The position numbers were made by a program, and so were the translations under genes. 19,425 nt of DNA from NCBI GenBank assembly GCA_023421505.1, contig JAEZTJ010000046.1, positions 1-19,425 of the forward strand, given 5' to 3'. Positions within the stretch are counted from its first letter, which is position 1. Every line of letters starts with the position of its first letter. Positions 8,261 through 16,273 of the stretch are shown here, in pieces. Below the pieces are notes generated by a model. The model made no database searches. It was not told where the DNA came from and saw only the letters and a list, made by a program, of their open reading frames with translations. This DNA comes from Bacillota bacterium (GTDB lineage Bacteria; Bacillota; Clostridia; Lachnospirales; Lachnospiraceae).

Positions 8261-8289
8261 TAGACATAATATAGTAAAATAATTATAAT
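8261..8289 (+). promoter_or_regulatory. Sigma-A promoter for deoB
   Basis: TAGACA (8261-8266), a 17-base spacer and TATAAT (8284-8289) match consensus at five and six of six positions. Transcription would begin near 8296, giving a leader of about 240 bases that contains the whole 8344-8510 palindrome. The remaining part of this gene-free gap (8108-8260) is AT-rich and shows nothing else I can name. Confidence 0.6.
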
Positions 8290-8343
8290 AGAAATTACAA
8301 ATTATAGTATTTTATCGATTGAATCAGATACATTGGTAATCTG

Positions 8344-8510
8344 TAGGTAATTGCAAAACGATATAGTATTACTAATTGTATACACAGCATATACTATTCC
8401 TTCGCTCCAACGCTCCTATGAGCTTAAGTGTTTTAACACTTTAATTCCGCTCCGTAATAGTATATGCTGTGTATACAATACTTACAATTACTGAGTTTCG
8501 CAATTACCTA
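8344..8510. mobile_element. MITE-like 167-bp imperfect palindrome in the deoB leader
   Basis: Two 55-base arms (8344-8398 and 8456-8510) are inverted copies of each other. The outer 11 bases (TAGGTAATTGC) are perfect, followed by A/G and then AAAC. A diverged stretch of about 16 bases comes next, then an inner 24-base perfect match around GTATACACAGCATATAC. The 57-base centre has its own near-loopless palindrome AAGTGTTTTAACACTT (8426-8441). Both ends carry TA, which fits a TA target duplication as made by IS630/mariner-type transposases. There is no coding capacity. The structure and size fit a MITE, but no second copy is in this window. In RNA it would fold into a long hairpin ending 15 bases before the deoB Shine-Dalgarno. 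Confidence 0.6.
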
Positions 8511-8534
8511 TTGGTATGTGCAGAAAGGAGAATT

Positions 8535-9710
8535 ATGAAAAGAGTATTTATCGTTGTTCTAGACAGTGTCGGCATCGGAGAGCTGCCAGACGCAGGTCTT
8601 TATGGTGATGAAGGCAGCCACACCTTATTTGCCGCGTCAACAAGTTCCTATTTTCATATGCCTAATATGGAGAAGCTGGGACTTTTTCATATTGACGGAG
8701 TTAAGGAGAGATTTCCTAAGCTTACTGACAATTTCTCTTTTGATGGTACAATCATGAGAGCCGCTGAAAAATCAAAAGGAAAGGATACTACTACAGGACA
8801 TTGGGAAATTGCAGGGGTTATATCTGAAACGCCTTTTCCAACGTATCCTAAAGGCTTTCCGGAGGAGGTTATCACCGCCTTTGAGGAAAAAACAGGACGA
8901 AAAGTTATCTGTAACCTTCCTTATTCCGGTACGGAAGTGATTAAGGATTACGGAAAGGAGCATGTAGAGACAGGAGCTCTGATTGTCTACACTTCAGCAG
9001 ACAGTGTATTTCAGATAGCAGCACATGAGGAGGTAGTACCAGTTGAAGAACTGTATCGTTACTGCAGGATTGCAAGGGAGTTACTAACGGGTAAGCACGG
9101 CGTGGGACGTGTAATAGCACGACCCTTTATCGGAAAGGATCCAGATTTTAAGCGAACAGCTAATCGTCATGATTTTTCACTTGAGCCGCCAGTAACAATG
9201 CTTGATTTAATATTAGAAAAGGGGCTTGATACCCTGGCCGTTGGTAAAATTTATGATATCTTTGCGGCCAAAGGTGTTAGTGATACAGTAAGAACGCATG
9301 ATAATGCAGAAGGTATCGAGAGATTAATAGAACATTTGGACAGAGATTTTGAAGGCTTGTGCTTTGTCAATCTGGTTGATTTTGATATGATCTACGGACA
9401 CCGCAATGATATTGACGGCTATGCGAAGGCCTTGTCTTATTTTGATCAGCAGCTTCCGGAGATACTAAAGGGACTAAGGGAAGAAGACATATTAATTATA
9501 ACTGCCGATCATGGTTGTGATCCGTCTACATCCTCCACTGATCATTCGCGGGAATATATTCCTGTCGTAGTGTACGGTGAGCAGGTGAATAAGGGAATTA
9601 ATCTAGGAACCAGACAATCCTTTGCCGATATTGCTGCAACAGTACTTGAGTATTTTAACGTAGAACAAAAAATAGCAGGAAAGTCCTTCCTTAAAGACAT
9701 ATTAATATAA
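8535..9710 (+). CDS. deoB: Phosphopentomutase
   Basis: DeoB interconverts (deoxy)ribose 1-phosphate and 5-phosphate in the cytoplasm, linking nucleoside phosphorolysis to the pentose phosphate and deoxyribose aldolase routes. The 391-residue length is normal. It belongs to the alkaline phosphatase superfamily, and the dimanganese site is complete by comparison with the known Bacillus enzyme: Asp 10 in VVLDSVGIG, Thr 85 in KDTTTGHWE (the phosphorylated residue), Asp 284 and His 289 in DFDMIYGHRND, Asp 325-His 326 in TADHGCDP, and His 337 in STDHSREY. The frame is open upstream to 8469, but the ATG at 8535 follows AAAGGAG at a good distance and begins at the first core strand. The extra upstream codons would come from the palindrome. 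The next gene starts 13 bases after the stop. Confidence 0.97.
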   Translation: MKRVFIVVLDSVGIGELPDAGLYGDEGSHTLFAASTSSYFHMPNMEKLGLFHIDGVKERFPKLTDNFSFDGTIMRAAEKSKGKDTTTGHWEIAGVISETPFPTYPKGFPEEVITAFEEKTGRKVICNLPYSGTEVIKDYGKEHVETGALIVYTSADSVFQIAAHEEVVPVEELYRYCRIARELLTGKHGVGRVIARPFIGKDPDFKRTANRHDFSLEPPVTMLDLILEKGLDTLAVGKIYDIFAAKGVSDTVRTHDNAEGIERLIEHLDRDFEGLCFVNLVDFDMIYGHRNDIDGYAKALSYFDQQLPEILKGLREEDILIITADHGCDPSTSSTDHSREYIPVVVYGEQVNKGINLGTRQSFADIAATVLEYFNVEQKIAGKSFLKDILI

Positions 9711-9723
9711 AGGCGGTTACGAC

Positions 9724-10212
9724 ATGGACTTAATAGCACATCCGATTCCACCGCTTTTTGATAATACATCTAAAGTATTAATATTAGGTTCTTTTCCGTC
9801 AGTGAAATCCAGAGAAGGAAAATTCTTTTATCACCATCCGCAGAACCGTTTCTGGAAGGTAATCAGTTCTGTATATGAAAGGCCTCTTCCAATTACTGTA
9901 GAGGAGAAGCGTACAATGCTTTTTGACTGTAAGCTTGCTGTGTGGGATGTGATAAAAAGCTGTGAGATAACCGGATCCTCTGACAGCAGTATAAAGAATG
10001 TTTCAGCGAATGATATATCGCAGATACTTCGTTGTGCACAGATTAAAGTTATTGTAGCGAATGGAAATACGGCTCATAAGCTTTATATGAAGTATATCTA
10101 TCCTACTACTGGCATGGAAGCATTGAAGCTGCCTTCAACAAGTCCGGCAAATGCCGGGTTTGGTATGGAAAGGCTGATTGAGGCCTGGTCTTACCTGAAG
10201 CAATATTCATAA
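9724..10212 (+). CDS. DNA-deoxyinosine (hypoxanthine) glycosylase, uracil-DNA glycosylase superfamily
   Basis: The 162-residue protein has the short single-domain UDG fold. The first catalytic motif region is ILGSFPSVKSREGKFFYHHP (20-39) followed by QNRFWKV, with Asn 41 as the probable catalytic Asn of the HPxNRFW motif. The second motif is LPSTSPANAGF (136-146). This pattern (GSFPS, HPQNRFW, PSTSPAN) is that of the family 6 hypoxanthine-DNA glycosylases, also annotated as DNA-deoxyinosine glycosylases or G/U mismatch-specific glycosylases. They excise deaminated adenine, giving base excision repair. The gene lies 13 bases after deoB and ends before a strong terminator, so the two form an operon. 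A repair enzyme for deaminated purines next to a nucleoside catabolism gene may simply be convenient placement. Confidence 0.85.
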   Translation: MDLIAHPIPPLFDNTSKVLILGSFPSVKSREGKFFYHHPQNRFWKVISSVYERPLPITVEEKRTMLFDCKLAVWDVIKSCEITGSSDSSIKNVSANDISQILRCAQIKVIVANGNTAHKLYMKYIYPTTGMEALKLPSTSPANAGFGMERLIEAWSYLKQYS

Positions 10213-10236
10213 TAAAAATAACAGGAAATTTCACAG

Positions 10237-10275
10237 TTTAGAGCTTGCTTTCACAAAAGCAAGCTCTAAATTTTT
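10237..10275 (+). terminator. Intrinsic terminator of the deoB operon
   Basis: TTTAGAGCTTGCTTT (10237-10251) pairs perfectly over 15 bp with AAAGCAAGCTCTAAA (10256-10270) around a 4-base loop, followed by TTTTT. Confidence 0.93.
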
Positions 10276-10300
10276 ACTTTCTTTCAAATAATTTACCTGT

Positions 10301-10332
10301 TTTACCTAAAATTCACTTTGATTTTAGGTAAA
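10301..10332. promoter_or_regulatory. 12-bp perfect inverted repeat upstream of the chemoreceptor gene (possible operator)
   Basis: TTTACCTAAAAT (10301-10312) and ATTTTAGGTAAA (10321-10332) are perfect inverted copies with an 8-base spacer, so the half-sites sit two helical turns apart centre to centre (20 bases). A further TTTACCT lies directly before the left arm (10292-10298). No T-run follows, so this looks more like a dimer binding site than a terminator. It lies about 70 bases before the chemoreceptor ATG. Confidence 0.45.
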
Positions 10333-10403
10333 CACGAGGGAAAATAAAGCTGTTTTTGTATAGACTCTAGGTAGCTTAAAAAATGATTAAACGGAGGATA
10401 CCT

Positions 10404-12392
10404 ATGAAGAGTATAAAAACAAAACTTATTTTAGCATTTTCAACACTAATTCTGGTAATTACTATGGTAATCGGATTTATTTCTCTAGAAAGCGGGTATA
10501 AGGCTTTGAAGAAAGAGGCGCAAAATTCTTTGAAATTACTTGCGGCAGAATGTGCAAAGCTTACAGAAAGCAGAATGGAAACAGTATCAGCAGCGCTTGA
10601 GCTGATAGCAAAGAAACAGGAAATTGTAGATATGGGATGGCAGGTTAATGTGGAAGTCCTAAAAGAGGAGCTAAAAAAGACCTCATTCTTAGATATTGGT
10701 TATATCCTTCCTAACGGATATGCTAATTACACAGATGGTACGGTAAGTCTGATGAGCGACCGACGCTATGTGAAGGAGGCGTTAAAGGGAAAGACCACAA
10801 TGTCAGATGTCATTATCAGTAGGGTTACGCGAAAGCCGGAAATAGAAATCTGCGTTCCGGTTATGAAAGCCGGTACTGTATTAGGGGCAGTTATAGCCCG
10901 TAAGGAGGCTGATACGCTAGGAGAGATCACGAAGGATAGTGGCTACGGGGAATCGGGTTATGCTTTTATCATAAATGGAAAAGGAAGAATCATTGCAGCG
11001 CCGGATACAGATAAGGTTTTAAAACTATATAATCCAATAGAGCTGGTGAAAAACGATAAATCGATTACTTCACTTGCAGGAGCACATCAGATTATGTTAA
11101 ATAAAAAATCAGGTGTAGTTAGCTTTCATCAGGATAATACAAGCTTTTATGCAGGTTTTGCCCCAATACCAGGCACAGATTGGATTTTTGCGATAACAGC
11201 TAATCAAAGTGAGATATTTTCTGCGATACCCAAATTGGTTCGCAGTATTATTATCGTTATGGCAGTTGTATTCAGCTTAAGCATAGGTTTAATCTATCTG
11301 CTAGAAAGTACGATAACCAGACCGCTAATCGGAATCACGAAGATATCTGAGAAGATAGCTGCTTTGGATTTAAGAGAGAATATTTCAACAAATTTTTTAA
11401 AACAAAAGGATGAGATCGGTATATTATCAGCTACCTTTCAGTCACTAACAGATAAACTAAGAGAGATCATTATATCAATCGGTAGTTTTGCAAATCAGGT
11501 TACAGCTTCTGCGCAGGAACTCACAGCATCTTCGCTTCAATCGGCTTCCACTTCAAAACAGATATCAGAAACAATAGACTTTATTGCAATCGATGCAGGG
11601 AAACAAGCAGAGAGCACTGAGCTTGGATTTTCAAGCGCTGAAAAATTGGGGGAAATGATAGAATTAAATAATGAGTACGTTAACCATCTGAATTTAACGA
11701 CTGAGAAGGTTAACCTTATGGTTAAGAACGGCTTAAAGAATGTAGAATGGTTATCCAACTCCGCAAATGAAAATAGAAAAGCTACGGAGGAAATATGTGA
11801 TATTATTTTACAAACGAAAAACAGCTCCAATCAAATCAGTGAAGCCAGTAGATTGATTTCTGAAATGGCAAGACAGATTAATCTGCTCGCTTTGAATGCA
11901 TCCATCGAAGCAGCCCGTGCCGGAGAGGCCGGTACGGGATTTGCCGTGGTGGCAGCAGAGATTCAAAAAATGGCCGAGGAGTCTGCGACGTCAACAAAAT
12001 ATATTGACAAGACAATTGAGAGATTGACACAGAATGTGAAAGCTTCTTCAAAAAGTATGGAACGAATTAGGCAGACCTCAGAGGAACAGTATAAAAGTGT
12101 TGCAGAAACAATTCATAACTATGAAGTCATTGCAGAAGCAATGAAAACTTCAGAGGTTGCTGTCAGCAAATTAAATTTATCCGAAAAGGATATGAAGAGG
12201 GCAAAAGATGAAATACTGCTTCTGCTTCAATCGCTATCAACCATTGCAACAGAAAATGCCTCAGGGACGCAGCAGGCCAAAGCCTCTATAGAGGAGCAGA
12301 CAGTTATGGCTAAAACACTCGCAGATACAAGCGGTGAATTGTCAGAGCTAGCCTGCCATTTGCAGGTGATCATAGACCGGGTATTAGTATGA
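10404..12392 (+). CDS. Transmembrane methyl-accepting chemotaxis protein with a Cache-type sensor
   Basis: The 662-residue receptor is laid out as follows: N-terminal membrane segment (about 8-28), extracellular sensor (about 30-278), second membrane segment (281-300), HAMP linker (about 301-355), and a cytoplasmic coiled-coil signalling domain. The sensor carries double-Cache hallmarks (DIGYILPNGYANYTDG, then GYGESGYAFIINGKGRIIAAPD near 179-201). The kinase-control tip is QINLLALNASIEAARAGEAG (491-510), then TGFAVVAAEIQKMAEES. The ligand is probably a small metabolite. An upstream in-frame ATG at 10383 exists, but ATG at 10404 has GGAGG six bases before it. No che genes are nearby, so it is an orphan receptor. 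It sits between terminators and is probably transcribed alone. Confidence 0.92.
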   Translation: MKSIKTKLILAFSTLILVITMVIGFISLESGYKALKKEAQNSLKLLAAECAKLTESRMETVSAALELIAKKQEIVDMGWQVNVEVLKEELKKTSFLDIGYILPNGYANYTDGTVSLMSDRRYVKEALKGKTTMSDVIISRVTRKPEIEICVPVMKAGTVLGAVIARKEADTLGEITKDSGYGESGYAFIINGKGRIIAAPDTDKVLKLYNPIELVKNDKSITSLAGAHQIMLNKKSGVVSFHQDNTSFYAGFAPIPGTDWIFAITANQSEIFSAIPKLVRSIIIVMAVVFSLSIGLIYLLESTITRPLIGITKISEKIAALDLRENISTNFLKQKDEIGILSATFQSLTDKLREIIISIGSFANQVTASAQELTASSLQSASTSKQISETIDFIAIDAGKQAESTELGFSSAEKLGEMIELNNEYVNHLNLTTEKVNLMVKNGLKNVEWLSNSANENRKATEEICDIILQTKNSSNQISEASRLISEMARQINLLALNASIEAARAGEAGTGFAVVAAEIQKMAEESATSTKYIDKTIERLTQNVKASSKSMERIRQTSEEQYKSVAETIHNYEVIAEAMKTSEVAVSKLNLSEKDMKRAKDEILLLLQSLSTIATENASGTQQAKASIEEQTVMAKTLADTSGELSELACHLQVIIDRVLV

Positions 12393-12420
12393 ATGGTGAA
12401 AAGCACAATTCACACCTCAA

Positions 12421-12537
12421 AGTTTGTGCCTGCGTTCTCCTCGGCACAAACTAATTCAAAGGGTAGGCATGTTAAATTATAAAAAAATTTACACTGGAAA
12501 GTTATGGATGCGCCTTCCTTGGCACAAACTAATTCAA
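12421..12537 (+). repeat. Two direct repeat copies with a stem-loop in the chemoreceptor/protease gap
   Basis: GGCACAAACTAATTCAA occurs at 12443-12459 and again at 12521-12537 (78-base period), each preceded by similar TGCG-rich sequence. In the first copy GGCACAAACT pairs with AGTTTGTGCC (12421-12430) in a 10-bp stem with a 12-base loop. In the second copy the left arm is degenerate. The first stem may help end the chemoreceptor transcript, but there is no T-run. Confidence 0.6.
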
Positions 12538-12649
12538 GGGACAAACTGGTTATGATAGCTTAAATTTAGAAAAGAACGTCGTTCGAGGCTTCATGTTTTG
12601 GGCTATTAGGAATATACATAATATTAAGATATCATATATGGGGATAAAG

Positions 12650-14350
12650 ATGATTTCGCAGGAAAACCCAATCACTAGTGAAAACTATGCTGATTTATTA
12701 ATAGATTATGCTGGAGATGTAACGCTATTAGAGAAATTTGGTGATGTACCTGTGAATATTATAGGCACCAGTGCGGCAGTAGTTCATATTCCTGTACAGA
12801 ATATTACAAGCAATACGATACTGGAGTATGGATATGCTGTACTGCCCTCTCTATTTGGGCTTGTAAGCGATGAAAGCCTGGAAGCCTCAGGAGTTTTAAG
12901 ACTAAGAAATATTCCTAACTTTGATTTAAGAGGGCAGGGAGTTTTGATCGGTATTATTGATTCAGGGATAGACTATACCAATCCGGTATTTCAATATACT
13001 GATGGTACCACCCGAATCTATTCTATCTGGGATCAGACAGCGGAAAGCGGACCACCCCCTGCAGATCTTTTATATGGGACAGAATTTTCAAGAGATCAGA
13101 TTAATCAGGCGCTGCAGTCAGAAGACCCTTATTTGGTTGTTCCAAGCAGGGACGAAAACGGCCACGGCACTATGGTAGCCGGTATTGCGGGTGGGTCAGA
13201 GGTTTTGGAGGGTAATTTTGTAGGTGTCGCACCGGGGGCTGAGTTTTTAGTAGTTAAATTAAAGCAAGCAAAAAGATATTTAAGAGATTTCTATTTTATA
13301 CCTGAGGAGGCGGTGTGCTATCAGGAAACGGATATATTGTTTGGTATTAGATATATAATACAAGCTGCAGAAGCCTTACAAATGCCAATTGTATTATGTA
13401 TAGCGATCAATACTTCTCAAAGTGCGCATGATGGGAGAGGTACCACCAGTAGTGGCCTGTCGGCAATTGCTACCCGGTCTGGAACAGGGGTGGTTGTAGC
13501 AGCAGGCAATGAGGGAAATGCCAGAAGACATTATTACGGCGTTGTAGATCCTACAGTTGGATATGATATAGTAGAGCTAAATGTCGGAGATAATGAAAGA
13601 GGGTTTTCAATGGAGCTATGGGGGCAGTCTCCCAGTATATTTACAGTTGATATTTTATCTCCGACAGGGGAATATATTCCAAGAATTACTGCGCTTAGAA
13701 ATGAAAACAGGGAAATCAGTTTTGTATTTGATCCAACCATTATATATATAGATTATAGAATTGTTGAAAGCGAGAGCGGGGATCAGCTTATTTTATTTCG
13801 TTTTTCCAATCCCTCACCCGGTATATGGCGCTTTAATGTATATGAAAGAGGAGACTTAAACATAGGCTTTCATATATGGCTTCCGATGGAGGGGTTTATA
13901 TCAAAGGATACCTTCTTCATAAAGTCTAACCCCTATACCACTATACTTGCGTTGGGAAATGCTACAATACCGGTTACAGTAACGGCATATAATGATGTAG
14001 ATGACAGTCTTTACCTAAATTCAAGCAGAGGTTTTACAAGAACCGGAATAATAAAACCAAATATAGCCGCACCCGGCGTAAATGTTACCGGTCCCACTCT
14101 TGAGAAGGGCTTCGCAGAATTTACCGGAACCAGTATTGCGGCAGCCCATACATCTGGGATAGTTGCTATGATATTGGAATGGGGCATCGTTAGAGGTAAT
14201 TTAATTGGAATGAGTACAATAGAAATAAATAAACTGCTGATGCGCGGAGCCAGAAGGGAGCTTGATATTGAATATCCTAATCGGGATTGGGGCTATGGTA
14301 TTTTAGATGTATACAGTGTTTTTGACAGTCTTAGAAGAGGAGCGATTTAG
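12650..14350 (+). CDS. Csp-like S8 (subtilisin) serine protease, catalytically complete
   Basis: The protein is 566 residues with a full triad: Asp 104 in IGIIDSGIDYT, His 172 in DENGHGTMVAG, Ser 495 in FTGTSIAAAHTSG. The oxyanion Asn is 287 in VVAAGNEGN. About 95 residues before the Asp form a propeptide, with no secretion signal. Roughly 180 residues inserted between the Asn and the Ser (about 295-460), rich in beta strands, match the jelly-roll insert seen in clostridial CspB. CspB-type enzymes sit in the spore and activate the cortex hydrolase SleC in germination. Whether this paralogue does so is inference; sleC is not in the window. The frame opens at 12593, but I chose ATG 12650: it has GGGG upstream and makes the N-terminus match the downstream paralogue. 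A possible sporulation -10 (CATAATAT, 12617-12624) lies just before it. Confidence 0.88.
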   Translation: MISQENPITSENYADLLIDYAGDVTLLEKFGDVPVNIIGTSAAVVHIPVQNITSNTILEYGYAVLPSLFGLVSDESLEASGVLRLRNIPNFDLRGQGVLIGIIDSGIDYTNPVFQYTDGTTRIYSIWDQTAESGPPPADLLYGTEFSRDQINQALQSEDPYLVVPSRDENGHGTMVAGIAGGSEVLEGNFVGVAPGAEFLVVKLKQAKRYLRDFYFIPEEAVCYQETDILFGIRYIIQAAEALQMPIVLCIAINTSQSAHDGRGTTSSGLSAIATRSGTGVVVAAGNEGNARRHYYGVVDPTVGYDIVELNVGDNERGFSMELWGQSPSIFTVDILSPTGEYIPRITALRNENREISFVFDPTIIYIDYRIVESESGDQLILFRFSNPSPGIWRFNVYERGDLNIGFHIWLPMEGFISKDTFFIKSNPYTTILALGNATIPVTVTAYNDVDDSLYLNSSRGFTRTGIIKPNIAAPGVNVTGPTLEKGFAEFTGTSIAAAHTSGIVAMILEWGIVRGNLIGMSTIEINKLLMRGARRELDIEYPNRDWGYGILDVYSVFDSLRRGAI

Positions 14351-14362
14351 GGGGAGACTATT

Positions 14363-16066
14363 ATGACCGAAGATTTGATAGGCAGACATATTGGTGAGGA
14401 TTATTCGGATTTTATCATAGATTATAGGACGAACCCCGAAATATCCAGATTGTTTCCAGATGCTTTAATACATAATATTAACGATATATATGCTGTGATT
14501 CATTTACCAGTCTCTCAGTTTGCAAACAGAACATCAAGAAATTTTAGGCTTCTGATTATACCGCAGATCTATGGTTTGGTAAGCGAAGTAAGTCTTGAAG
14601 CCTCAGGAGTTGAAAGATTGCAGAGCATACCAGGCTTTGATTTAAGAGGGGAAGGAGTTTTAATTGGGATTGTCGATACCGGTATTAATTATACCCTGCC
14701 GGCATTTTTAAGGCAGGATGGAACTTCTAAGGTATATTCCATATGGGATCAGACGATACAAAGTACTGAGGGTGCACCCTTTGCAACTTATTATGGTACA
14801 GAATACAATTCTACACAGATTAATCAGGCACTTCAGGCTGAGGACCCTTACTTACTTGTGCCCTCGTCAGATGAGAATGGTCATGGAACAATGCTTGCCG
14901 CGGTAGCAGCAGGTACTGAAAATCCTTCAGAAGGCTTTTACGGAGTAGCACCTGCGGCAGAATTAATTATAGTTAAACTCAAGCAGGCAAAGCAGTATTT
15001 AAGAGAGTTCTATGCATTACCTGAGGATGTTGTTGCCTATCAGGAGAATGATATTATGTGGGGAGTGTATTACTGTCTACAGGTAGCAAGACAGGCAGGC
15101 AGGCCGCTAGCATTATGTATCGGTGTGGGTACCTCTCAATCTGCTCACGATGGAACAGCGCCCCTATCCCAGCTTATTTCACGGTATGCTGATTACCCAC
15201 AAATAGGTATCGTTACTGCTGCAGGCAATGAAGGAAATTTAGGAAGACATTTTTCAGGGGTAATAGATCCTGCCATAGGAAGCACTTCCGTGGAGTTAAA
15301 TGTCGGAGAGAATGACAAAGGCTTTTCTATACAGCTATGGGGGGATGCTCCTGGAATTTATAGTATTGATATTTTATCTCCTTCAGGTGAATATATTCCA
15401 AGAATCGCTGCCGGCTTACAGCTTAGCAGGAAGATATCCTTTGTTTTCGAGCGGACGACGATATATGTGGAATATCAGACAGTGGAGTTAGAAACAGGAG
15501 ATCAGCTCATTTTATTAAATTTTCATGATGCAACAGCCGGGACCTGGAAATTTACAGTATATGAGCAAGCTAATCTGGTAGGAAGATTTAATATGTGGCT
15601 GCCTATGGGTAACTTTATATCCAGAGACACGTATTTTATCCAGCCAGATATTTATACGACAATTGTTACTCCTGGTAATTCAACCGTTCCTATTACAGTT
15701 ACAGCCTATAATCCGGCAGGCGGAGCATTATACGTAAATGCAGGAAGAGGTTTTACCAGAACAAATCAGATTAAGCCGGATCTGGCTGCCCCCGGCGTGA
15801 ATTATACCGCACCCGCTCTTAATGGAAGCTATACCAGTTATACTGGAACTGGAGTGGCTTCAGCACATACAACCGGTATTGTTGCACTGCTTTTAGAGTG
15901 GGGGATTGTAAGGGAGAATCAAGCGTCCTTTGATACGATGGAAATCAAAAAATACTTAATCCGCGGTGCCCGTAGAAGCAGCAATTTAACTTATCCTAAC
16001 AGGGACTGGGGTTATGGTATACTCGATATTTATAATACTTTTGATGTGCTTAGACAAAGCTCATAG
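14363..16066 (+). CDS. Csp-like S8 pseudoprotease (nucleophile Ser replaced by Gly)
   Basis: This 567-residue paralogue aligns with the preceding protein over its whole length, including propeptide, core and jelly-roll insert. Asp 105 (IGIVDTGINYT), His 174 (DENGHGTMLAA) and Asn 289 (VTAAGNEGN) are kept. The nucleophile motif reads YTGTGVASAHTTG, with Gly 497 (codon GGA at 15853-15855) where Ser belongs. The change from AGT to GGA needs two base changes, so a single sequencing error does not explain it. The reading frame is intact and the fold residues around the site are conserved, suggesting selection for structure without catalysis, as for CspA and CspC of C. difficile, where dead Csp proteins sense germinants or co-germinants. 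That role here is inference. Start has GGGGGAG eight bases upstream, 12 bases after the first gene, so the two are co-transcribed. Confidence 0.9.
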   Translation: MTEDLIGRHIGEDYSDFIIDYRTNPEISRLFPDALIHNINDIYAVIHLPVSQFANRTSRNFRLLIIPQIYGLVSEVSLEASGVERLQSIPGFDLRGEGVLIGIVDTGINYTLPAFLRQDGTSKVYSIWDQTIQSTEGAPFATYYGTEYNSTQINQALQAEDPYLLVPSSDENGHGTMLAAVAAGTENPSEGFYGVAPAAELIIVKLKQAKQYLREFYALPEDVVAYQENDIMWGVYYCLQVARQAGRPLALCIGVGTSQSAHDGTAPLSQLISRYADYPQIGIVTAAGNEGNLGRHFSGVIDPAIGSTSVELNVGENDKGFSIQLWGDAPGIYSIDILSPSGEYIPRIAAGLQLSRKISFVFERTTIYVEYQTVELETGDQLILLNFHDATAGTWKFTVYEQANLVGRFNMWLPMGNFISRDTYFIQPDIYTTIVTPGNSTVPITVTAYNPAGGALYVNAGRGFTRTNQIKPDLAAPGVNYTAPALNGSYTSYTGTGVASAHTTGIVALLLEWGIVRENQASFDTMEIKKYLIRGARRSSNLTYPNRDWGYGILDIYNTFDVLRQSS

Positions 16067-16191
16067 ATTGATTTGAAAATTTACTAGAATAAGATTGTAT
16101 AAATTAGTTAATACCAATAGCGTAAACATTAAATATTATATAGCAGAATTTATATATTAAAATAATATCTTAATTAAATGTATAAACTTTC

Positions 16192-16260
16192 CCATTTTAC
16201 AAACAATAATATTAGTAAAATGTATTACTAATAACTGTATAATCAAATTTCGTAAAATGG
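16192..16260 (+). promoter_or_regulatory. Alternative stem-loops that could mask the spoVT ribosome binding site
   Basis: CCATTTTAC (16192-16200) is complementary to GTAAAATGG (16252-16260), which overlaps the spoVT Shine-Dalgarno GGAGG. The same left arm can instead pair with GTAAAATG at 16215-16222. A TATAAT at 16238-16243 could be a -10 box, in which case the left arm would not be in the transcript. No convincing sigma-G promoter was found by eye in 16067-16273. Confidence 0.3.
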
Positions 16261-16273
16261 AGGAAGCTCATAT

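Noticed and set aside
8469..8534. Extended N-terminus of deoB
   Set aside because: The extra 22 codons come from the palindrome and lie upstream of a strong ribosome binding site; the core fold starts at the ATG at 8535.
8296..8534. Purine or other known riboswitch in the deoB leader
   Set aside because: The leader is dominated by a long symmetrical palindrome and I could not match the conserved junction sequences of a known riboswitch class.
10333..10403. Sigma-D (flagellar) promoter for the chemoreceptor
   Set aside because: TAAA occurrences are present, but no GCCGATAT-like -10 lies at the right distance.
12593..12649. Extended N-terminus of the first Csp-like protease
   Set aside because: The downstream paralogue aligns with the start at 12650, and the possible sporulation -10 box lies within the extension.
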